DNA of 7,125 nucleotides, from the NCBI GenBank assembly GCA_905215445.1, contig CAJMPZ010000074.1, positions 1 through 7,125 on the forward strand, written 5' to 3'. Shown piece by piece: positions 1-4,654 of the stretch; the stretch's first letter is position 1; every line of letters starts with the position of its first letter. The notes below the pieces were generated by a model. That model did no database searches, was not told the DNA's origin, and worked only from the letters and a program-made list of their open reading frames with translations. Source of the stretch: an uncultured bacterium (GTDB lineage Bacteria; Actinomycetota; Coriobacteriia; Coriobacteriales; Coriobacteriaceae). The position numbers and the translations under genes were made by a program.

Positions 1-30
1 GCCCGTGGGAGGCCAGGGCGCCGCTGACCG
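1..30 (+). rRNA. rrf: Probable 3' end of 5S rRNA (partial, cut by window edge)
   Basis: The first bases (CCCGTGGGAG, then CCAGGGCGCCGC) resemble the 3' part of actinobacterial 5S rRNA, which typically reads CCCGTGGGAGAGTAGG and then an ACGCCGCCGG-like end. The loop E segment differs (GCCAGG where AGTAGG is usual). The match is from memory, and the 3' end near base 30 is an estimate. A strong terminator about 30 bases downstream fits the end of an rRNA operon. The alternative is the end of an upstream coding gene: one forward frame is open from the window edge to a TAA at 59-61, but its short peptide looks like no known C-terminus. Confidence 0.55.
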
Positions 31-33
31 GTG

Positions 34-50
34 GACGGCACCGAGCCGTC
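34..50 (+). other. Small hairpin between the 5S-like end and the terminator
   Basis: GACGGC (34-39) pairs perfectly with GCCGTC (45-50) around a 5-base loop. It lies just after the 5S-like end and before the terminator hairpin. It could be part of the trailer removed when the rRNA precursor is processed. The hairpin is visible in the sequence; the role is inference. Confidence 0.3.
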
Positions 51-59
51 ATCGAACTT

Positions 60-92
60 AAAAGGGGGAGGCCTCGCGGCCTCCCCCTTTTT
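60..92 (+). terminator. Strong rho-independent terminator
   Basis: A perfect 14-bp stem (60-73 with 78-91) encloses a TCGC tetraloop. The stem is G/C-rich in its upper part, A/T at its base, and runs into a T tract at 88-92. It ends the transcript that enters the window from the left, probably an rRNA operon. The minus strand also has a short T run after the stem (TTTT, from the A run at 60-63), so it might act in both directions, although no opposing gene is seen. Confidence 0.93.
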
Positions 93-106
93 GCGTTTAC
101 GGGCTT

Positions 107-136
107 TTGTCTCACATAGTAGCTGTGTTTTATAAC
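107..136 (+). promoter_or_regulatory. Candidate promoter P1 upstream of acpS
   Basis: TTGTCT (107-112) and TATAAC (131-136) are separated by 18 bp and match the sigma-70 -35 and -10 consensus at 4/6 and 5/6 positions. It lies directly after the terminator, where the promoter for the acpS operon is expected. Prediction is by consensus only. The -35 core is shared with the second candidate 36 bp downstream. Confidence 0.4.
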
Positions 137-142
137 CCTCGT

Positions 143-172
143 TTGTCGCATCTTCTGTGAACGGGCTACAAT
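143..172 (+). promoter_or_regulatory. Candidate promoter P2 upstream of acpS
   Basis: TTGTCG (143-148) and TACAAT (167-172) are separated by 18 bp and match the consensus at 4/6 and 5/6 positions. Transcription would begin near 179-180, giving a leader of only about 22 bases before the acpS start at 202. That is long enough for the ribosome binding site and too short for a riboswitch. Of the two candidates this is the better placed. Confidence 0.45.
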
Positions 173-191
173 AACTTAGTCTGTGCGATAT

Positions 192-199
192 GGAGGTGA
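192..199 (+). promoter_or_regulatory. Shine-Dalgarno site that fixes the acpS start
   Basis: GGAGGTGA is a near-perfect anti-SD complement. The GGAGG core ends 5 bases before the ATG at 202. An in-frame ATG at 190 overlaps this site and has no binding site of its own, so the 202 start is preferred. Confidence 0.85.
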
Positions 200-201
200 A
201 C

Positions 202-741
202 ATGGCTGAAGCTGGTATCGGCGTTGATATCGTCGAGATTTCCCGCATGAAATCAATTCTTGAAAAGACGCCATCGTTTGCTCGGCGTGTGTTTACCGAA
301 GAAGAGCGTGCGTATTGTGATGCATCATCGCGTCCCGCTGCTCACTATGCCAGCCGCTTTGCTTCGCGCGAGGCGGTACTTAAAGCTCTCGGCACGGGTT
401 TTAGTCAAGGCGTTGGTCGCAAGGATGTTTCGGTTACGCGTGATAAACTCGGCAAACCGAAGGCGCTGCTTTCGGGCCGTGCTCTCGAGATCGCTCAAGA
501 ACTGGGTGTTGTTGAGGTCGTTCTTTCCATTACGCTTACGGGAGACTTGGCCGTTGCGAATGCCATCGCGATTACCGAAGATGCTCGGCCTAAGCCAAAA
601 GAGGAAAAGGTGAGTACCAAGAAACGCGTTGCGCAGACATTTAAAGAGGCTCGCTCTGTATTAGATGAGCTCGAGCAGCTGCAGAATTCAGCATTGGCGG
701 AGCACCTGGGCGATGCTTCGCAAGATACGCTAGGAGCATAG
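202..741 (+). CDS. acpS: Holo-[acyl-carrier-protein] synthase with C-terminal extension
   Basis: This cytosolic enzyme transfers 4'-phosphopantetheine from CoA to the serine of apo-ACP, activating it for fatty acid synthesis. With the 202 start it has 179 residues. The AcpS fold spans about 3-126: GIGVDIVEI (5-13) carries the metal-binding Asp9, FTEEE (31-35) is the usual family segment, and SRFASREAVLKALGTG (51-66) holds the metal-binding Glu57. LGKPK (83-87) and SITLT (109-113) follow; the last is SITHT in Bacillus, so a His has become Leu, though E. coli AcpS also differs there. AcpS is normally about 120 residues. The extra 53 or so are a Lys/Pro/Glu-rich stretch (129-142) and a helix with heptad-like spacing (Phe147, Ala150, Leu154, Leu157, Ala164). 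The gene is first in the operon and its TAG abuts the nnr ATG. The family call is firm; the role of the tail is unknown. Confidence 0.93.
   Translation: MAEAGIGVDIVEISRMKSILEKTPSFARRVFTEEERAYCDASSRPAAHYASRFASREAVLKALGTGFSQGVGRKDVSVTRDKLGKPKALLSGRALEIAQELGVVEVVLSITLTGDLAVANAIAITEDARPKPKEEKVSTKKRVAQTFKEARSVLDELEQLQNSALAEHLGDASQDTLGA
600..741 (+). other. Possible internal translation start and 43-residue in-frame product within acpS
   Basis: AGAGG (600-604) lies 5 bases before a GTG at 610-612 that is in frame with acpS, exactly where the AcpS fold ends and the extra tail begins. Initiation here would give a separate 43-residue basic and helical peptide beginning MSTKKRVAQTF and ending at the acpS stop. 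The spacing and the position at the domain boundary are seen in the sequence. Actual use of this start is speculative, because GAGG followed by GTG can occur by chance. Confidence 0.2.
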
Positions 742-2358
742 ATGAAACCGGTTTTGAGTACCGAAGAAGTCGTTCGTCTCGAGGATATCATCGAACGCGA
801 AGGGACTTCGAAGGCCGAGCTTATGGAGCTAGCGGGTGAGTTTGCCGCCAACGAGGTCTTGAAGCTCAATCCCGATCGGGTTCTCGTTTTGGTCGGTTTT
901 GGTAATAATGGCGGCGACGGTTGGGTTGCCGCCGATATCCTGAGCCATAAGGGTGTGGACGTGGATATCGTTTCTCCGGTTGAACCGGATGAGATTCCTG
1001 CTGCTCTGGCACGTCATGTTGCTCGTCGTACTGCCGGCCGCGATGTGCACGTTTGCGTCGGCCCCTCGCGTGATGAACTCGAGGTTTTGATCGATAAGGC
1101 CGATGTTGTTGTCGATGCCATTTTTGGTACCGGTTTTCACGGGAATCTGCGTGCGCCGTTCTCCATCTGGATTCCTACGGTCAATGAATGCGCCGATTGT
1201 GTCGTATCCATTGATGTCCCCTCGGGCCTGAATGCCGAGACGGGCGTTGTTGATGACGACTGCATTCGTGCCGAGCATACGGTGACGATGATTGCGCCCA
1301 AGATTGGTTTGTATAGCGCTGATGGCCCTGAGTATGCTGGCGATTTGATCTGCGGCAATCTTTACGACCGTCTTGATGAGGTCATCGATGATGTCGACCA
1401 CGCCGCCGAGATTGTCGAGCCCGGTGACTTAGTTGATTACTTTGCTCCACTACCTACGAATATCGATAAGTATTCCCGTGGCTCTGTGCTTATTGTCGCC
1501 GGATCTGCGCAATATCCTGGTGCTGCCATTATGGCGGCCAAGTCTGCAGCTCGCGCGGGTGCTGGTTACGTGGCAGTCGCGGCTCCTGACGCCTGCGCCA
1601 ATCTCATTCGCATGGCACTTCCTTCGATTCCGGTCTTTGCTATTCCGTCTGATTCCCGCGGCTCCTTTGGCGCCGCTGCGCGCATGACGGTGTGCGAGAT
1701 CGCAAAGAAGTACAGCTGCGTGCTGTGCGGTCCCGGTATGACGACGTCTGCCGGCGCTATGCAGGTGGTTTCGGGCTTGCTCGAGCTTGATGTACCGCTA
1801 ATTTTGGACGCCGATGCACTCAACTGCCTTGCTAAGATTGCCATTGACGGTATTGATAGTAACCCCGAGATGTATCGCCGCGAGCAGCCGTTGGTTATGA
1901 CGCCGCACTATCGTGAGCTTTCGCGCCTGGTTGCCGGTGACGAGGTGAACGACCTTGGTACCGCGATTGTGGCCGCGCAGAAGGTTGTCTGGGCTGCAGG
2001 CTCCGACAATCTGGTGGTCATTGCCAAGGGGCCGACGACGGCTATCTGTGGCGTTGAGCGTGTGCTGCTGCCGCTCTCGGGTCCGGCTTCTCTGGCAACT
2101 GCCGGTTCGGGTGATGTTCTCGCGGGTATTTTGGCCGGCACGCTTGCCACCATGCGCGACGAGATGGATCGTTGGGAGTTGCTGTATTCGTACGCCGTCG
2201 CACTTCACAGCTACGCCGGTTTTGCCGCGGCGACGGAGTATGGTGAGAAGAGCGTCATCGCGACCGATCTTATCGACTTGATCGGTCCTGCCATGGAGCT
2301 GGCGGCAAAGGATGCGCTCGAAGATCTGGGAATCATGGACGAAGGGTCGGATGACTAA
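742..2358 (+). CDS. nnr: Bifunctional NAD(P)H-hydrate repair enzyme (epimerase and ADP-dependent dehydratase)
   Basis: This cytosolic enzyme repairs hydrated NADH and NADPH. The N-terminal domain epimerises R- and S-hydrates, and the C-terminal domain dehydrates the S form using ADP. The protein has 538 residues, normal for the fused form. The YjeF_N epimerase domain (about 1-215) shows GNNGGDG (54-60), VVDAIFGTG (123-131), DVPSGL (158-163) and APKIGL (185-190). The dehydratase domain (about 243-525) shows GSVLIVAGS (247-255), GPGM (330-333), LDADALN (355-361), TPHYREL (387-393) and TAGSGDVLAG (453-462), where Asp458 is the expected catalytic residue. TPHYREL differs from the common TPHPGE form. 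AGGAG (732-736) lies 5 bases before the ATG, inside the end of acpS. There is no gap to acpS, and alr starts 2 bases after the stop, so coupled translation is likely. Confidence 0.95.
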   Translation: MKPVLSTEEVVRLEDIIEREGTSKAELMELAGEFAANEVLKLNPDRVLVLVGFGNNGGDGWVAADILSHKGVDVDIVSPVEPDEIPAALARHVARRTAGRDVHVCVGPSRDELEVLIDKADVVVDAIFGTGFHGNLRAPFSIWIPTVNECADCVVSIDVPSGLNAETGVVDDDCIRAEHTVTMIAPKIGLYSADGPEYAGDLICGNLYDRLDEVIDDVDHAAEIVEPGDLVDYFAPLPTNIDKYSRGSVLIVAGSAQYPGAAIMAAKSAARAGAGYVAVAAPDACANLIRMALPSIPVFAIPSDSRGSFGAAARMTVCEIAKKYSCVLCGPGMTTSAGAMQVVSGLLELDVPLILDADALNCLAKIAIDGIDSNPEMYRREQPLVMTPHYRELSRLVAGDEVNDLGTAIVAAQKVVWAAGSDNLVVIAKGPTTAICGVERVLLPLSGPASLATAGSGDVLAGILAGTLATMRDEMDRWELLYSYAVALHSYAGFAAATEYGEKSVIATDLIDLIGPAMELAAKDALEDLGIMDEGSDD

Positions 2359-2360
2359 TC

Positions 2361-3506
2361 ATGAATAAAGCCGATTTGACGCGCTGGTCCTGGGTCGAGA
2401 TCGACCGCGGGGCGCTCCGTCGCAACACGAGGGCCTATAAGAACTTGTTGAATCCGCGTCAGCGCCTGTGCTGCGTGGTCAAGGCCGATGCTTATGGTCA
2501 TGGAGCTGTTGAGTGTGCCAAGATCATGTATTCGGCCGGTGCCGACATGTTTGCCGTGGCGACGGTTAACGAGGGCGTTGGGCTCCGTCAGGGCGGGATT
2601 ACTAAGCCCGTCCTGATTCTAAGTGAGCCGCCTATCGAGGCTATTCCTGCATTGCTCGAATTCGATATCATGCCCTCGGTCTATACGGCCGATTTTGCTC
2701 TTGCGTATGGCGAATGCGCCGTCGCGGCGGGCAAGGTGGGCAAGTACCATCTTGCCATCGAGACGGGCATGAATCGTATCGGTGTTCACTACACACAGGT
2801 GCTCGACTTTGTACGCGGCATCAGTTTCCATCGCGGCATCCAGTGCGACGGCGTATTTACGCACTTTGCCACGGCCGATGAACCTTCGGGTTGGGACTAC
2901 AAGCTGCAGTGCCAGCGTTTTACCGAGGCCGTTCAGGCCATTAAGGACGCAGGTTTTGAATGCGGTATCGTGCATTGTGCCAATACGCCGTCCTCGATGC
3001 TCGATTCTTCAATGCACTTTGACATGATTCGTGCCGGCATCGGTTTGTATGGTCTGCAGCCATGTGAGCTGAGTGGTCGCGTGATGCAGCTTGATCCCGT
3101 CATGAGCGTCCACGCGCGTGTGACGCGCGTGGCGCATCCTGCGATGGGCGAGGGCGTGGGCTACGGCTTTACCTACCGCGTACCGCGCACGCGCGTTCAG
3201 ATCTGCACCCTTCCGATCGGTTATGCCGATGGCCTTTCGCGTACGCTTTCCAATCGTATGGACGTGCTGTATCGCGGCGAGCGTGTGCGTCAGGTGGGCA
3301 ATATCTGCATGGACCAGTTTATGGTCGCCATTCAGTCCAACCCGGCGCATGAGATTCCCGAGGCCGAGTATGGTGACGAGATGATCATTGTCGGCCGCGA
3401 TGGAGATGCCGAGATTACCATGGACGAGATGGCGCGCCTACGCGGCACGATTAACTACGAGGTCGCTTGCGGCTTTGGTATGCGTCTCGACAAGGTCTAC
3501 GTGTAG
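2361..3506 (+). CDS. alr: Alanine racemase
   Basis: This PLP-dependent cytosolic enzyme interconverts L- and D-alanine and so supplies D-Ala for peptidoglycan. The 381 residues match the usual fold-type III length. VVKADAYGHG (39-48) contains the PLP lysine, Lys41. TGMNRIG (135-141) carries the arginine of the active-site region. GVGYGFTYR (265-273) holds the second catalytic base, Tyr268, followed by LPIGYADG (284-291). GNICMDQF (313-320) and INYEVACGFGMR (364-375) close the C-terminal beta domain. The last motif usually reads NYEV(P/L)C followed by a variable R-containing stretch. The start follows the nnr stop by 2 bases and has only a poor binding site (GGATGA at 2349-2354), so translation probably depends on ribosomes ending nnr. 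Its place between nnr and tsaE follows a gene order common in Actinobacteria. Confidence 0.96.
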   Translation: MNKADLTRWSWVEIDRGALRRNTRAYKNLLNPRQRLCCVVKADAYGHGAVECAKIMYSAGADMFAVATVNEGVGLRQGGITKPVLILSEPPIEAIPALLEFDIMPSVYTADFALAYGECAVAAGKVGKYHLAIETGMNRIGVHYTQVLDFVRGISFHRGIQCDGVFTHFATADEPSGWDYKLQCQRFTEAVQAIKDAGFECGIVHCANTPSSMLDSSMHFDMIRAGIGLYGLQPCELSGRVMQLDPVMSVHARVTRVAHPAMGEGVGYGFTYRVPRTRVQICTLPIGYADGLSRTLSNRMDVLYRGERVRQVGNICMDQFMVAIQSNPAHEIPEAEYGDEMIIVGRDGDAEITMDEMARLRGTINYEVACGFGMRLDKVYV

Positions 3507-3509
3507 GAG
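3504..3509 (+). promoter_or_regulatory. Shine-Dalgarno site that fixes the glycosylase start
   Basis: TAGGAG overlaps the alr stop codon (TAG, 3504-3506) and lies 5 bases before the ATG at 3515. The same frame is open back to an ATG at 3467, but that would run 40 bases into alr and add 16 residues unlike the family. The 3515 start is therefore preferred. Confidence 0.8.
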
Positions 3510-3514
3510 TCGCT

Positions 3515-4135
3515 ATGGGCGTCATGCACATCCCCGGCCATAGCCATCAGGCGCCGCGTGAGGTCGCACTCGAGGAGATCGAGGCCGTTCTGGGCGATTG
3601 TCACCTTTGCCAGCTTTACCAGTCGCGCCATAACATCGTGTTTGGCGTGGGAAACCCCCACGCTCGCGTGATGTTTATTGGCGAGGCGCCGGGCCGCAAT
3701 GAGGATTTGCAGGGCGAGCCCTTTGTGGGGGCGGCAGGCGAGGACCTCAACGGCATTTTGTCGCTGGCGGGGCTCAAACGCGAAGACGTCTACATTGCCA
3801 ACGTGCTTAAGTGCCGCCCGCCGGGAAACCGCAATCCGCGTCCCGAGGAAGTGCTGGCTTGCTCGCCATTTTTGCGTGAGCAGATTCGAAGCATCTGGCC
3901 CGATATTATTGTGACGCTCGGCAACCCCGCGACGCACTTTGTGCTCAAGACCGAGATTGGCATTACTAAGCTGCGCGGCAGGTTCCACCAGATGGGGCAT
4001 TTTGTGGTAATGCCCACGTTCCATCCGGCAGCAGCGCTGCGCAATCCGGCGTGGCAGGAGCTGCTGGAGGAAGACTTTAAGATGCTGGGCGACTATCTGG
4101 AGCGACATCCCGCGCCAGAGGACGCCTCGGAATAA
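3515..4135 (+). CDS. udg: Family 4 uracil-DNA glycosylase with iron-sulfur cluster
   Basis: This enzyme removes uracil, formed by cytosine deamination or dUMP misincorporation, from DNA as the first step of base excision repair. The 206-residue length is typical of family 4 (UdgA type). Four cysteines in the expected pattern, Cys29 and Cys32 (CHLC), Cys100 and Cys116, should bind the 4Fe-4S cluster. Motif 1 is GEAPGRNEDLQG (56-67) followed by PFVGAAG (69-75). CRPPGNRNPRP (100-110) is a family signature. TLGNPAT (134-140) and HPAAALRNP (170-178) complete the active site and the DNA-binding loop. The gene starts 8 bases after alr and ends in two in-frame TAA codons (4133-4138), 12 bases before tsaE. 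The family 4 call is firm. A family 5 enzyme is unlikely, because Glu58 and the PFVG context are those of family 4. Confidence 0.93.
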   Translation: MGVMHIPGHSHQAPREVALEEIEAVLGDCHLCQLYQSRHNIVFGVGNPHARVMFIGEAPGRNEDLQGEPFVGAAGEDLNGILSLAGLKREDVYIANVLKCRPPGNRNPRPEEVLACSPFLREQIRSIWPDIIVTLGNPATHFVLKTEIGITKLRGRFHQMGHFVVMPTFHPAAALRNPAWQELLEEDFKMLGDYLERHPAPEDASE

Positions 4136-4147
4136 TAAGGAGCATAT

Positions 4148-4654
4148 ATGTCCCTGGAGCGCCTGGGGGTAGGTACTTACAAAACGACTTGCGCTGCCGA
4201 TACGGAGTACTTTGGCGAGCTAATTGCACCGTGCCTTGAGGACGGCGATGTGCTCATCCTGACCGGTGGCCTGGGAGTGGGCAAAACTCACTTTACCAAG
4301 GGCGTCTCGCGCGGGCTGGGCGATGGGCATATGGTTACGAGCCCTACGTTCGCCCTCATGGCCGTTCACGATCAAGGTCGTATTCCGCTGTTTCACTTTG
4401 ATCTATACCGCCTGGAGCATGCCTACGAGCTCGAGGATACGGGCATTTTCGATGTGCTGGGCTATGAGGGTGCTTGCCTGCTGGAATGGGGCGAACAATT
4501 CCAGGACGAGCTGACGGATGAGTATCTTTCGGTGACGCTCAGGCGTGATGAGGGCGACAGCGACGTGCGAACGATAACGCTTGAGGCGCACGGTGACCGC
4601 GCAATGGAGCTTTCCCATTTGATTGATAAGGCTGTACAAGATGAGCTTGCATAA
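4148..4654 (+). CDS. tsaE: tRNA t6A biosynthesis ATPase TsaE
   Basis: TsaE is the P-loop ATPase that drives the TsaB-TsaD complex through its catalytic cycle when it makes t6A at position 37 of ANN-decoding tRNAs. The 168 residues are typical. The Walker A loop is GGLGVGKT (40-47), where GDLGAGKT is usual, so the Asp is replaced by Gly while Lys46 and Thr47 are kept. TSPTF (64-68) is the switch-like segment, HFDLYRL (83-89) the family signature, and LLEWGE (111-116) the Walker B-like strand with acidic residues. AAGGAG (4137-4142) lies 5 bases before the ATG. The last 14 bases overlap the start of the tsaB-rimI-tsaD gene, consistent with coupled synthesis of partner proteins. Confidence 0.95.
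   Translation: MSLERLGVGTYKTTCAADTEYFGELIAPCLEDGDVLILTGGLGVGKTHFTKGVSRGLGDGHMVTSPTFALMAVHDQGRIPLFHFDLYRLEHAYELEDTGIFDVLGYEGACLLEWGEQFQDELTDEYLSVTLRRDEGDSDVRTITLEAHGDRAMELSHLIDKAVQDELA

Noticed and set aside
2..61. End of a protein gene in the forward frame stopping at 59-61
   Set aside because: The 19-codon tail matches no C-terminus I know, and the same bases fit a 5S rRNA end better. It remains possible.
93..191. A riboswitch or attenuator in the acpS leader
   Set aside because: The interval has only weak, short inverted repeats (such as CACA at 113-116 with TGTG at 124-127) and no second terminator. The predicted leader after P2 is about 22 bases.
190..201. Earlier ATG for acpS at 190
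   Set aside because: It overlaps the strong GGAGGTGA site that serves the ATG at 202, and no binding site precedes it.
829..1401. Minus-strand open frame of 190 codons opposite nnr
   Set aside because: It has no domain or good binding site and overlaps the conserved epimerase domain. It is explained by codon bias.
3497..4108. Minus-strand open frame of 203 codons opposite the uracil-DNA glycosylase
   Set aside because: It mirrors nearly the whole glycosylase gene and encodes no recognisable motif.
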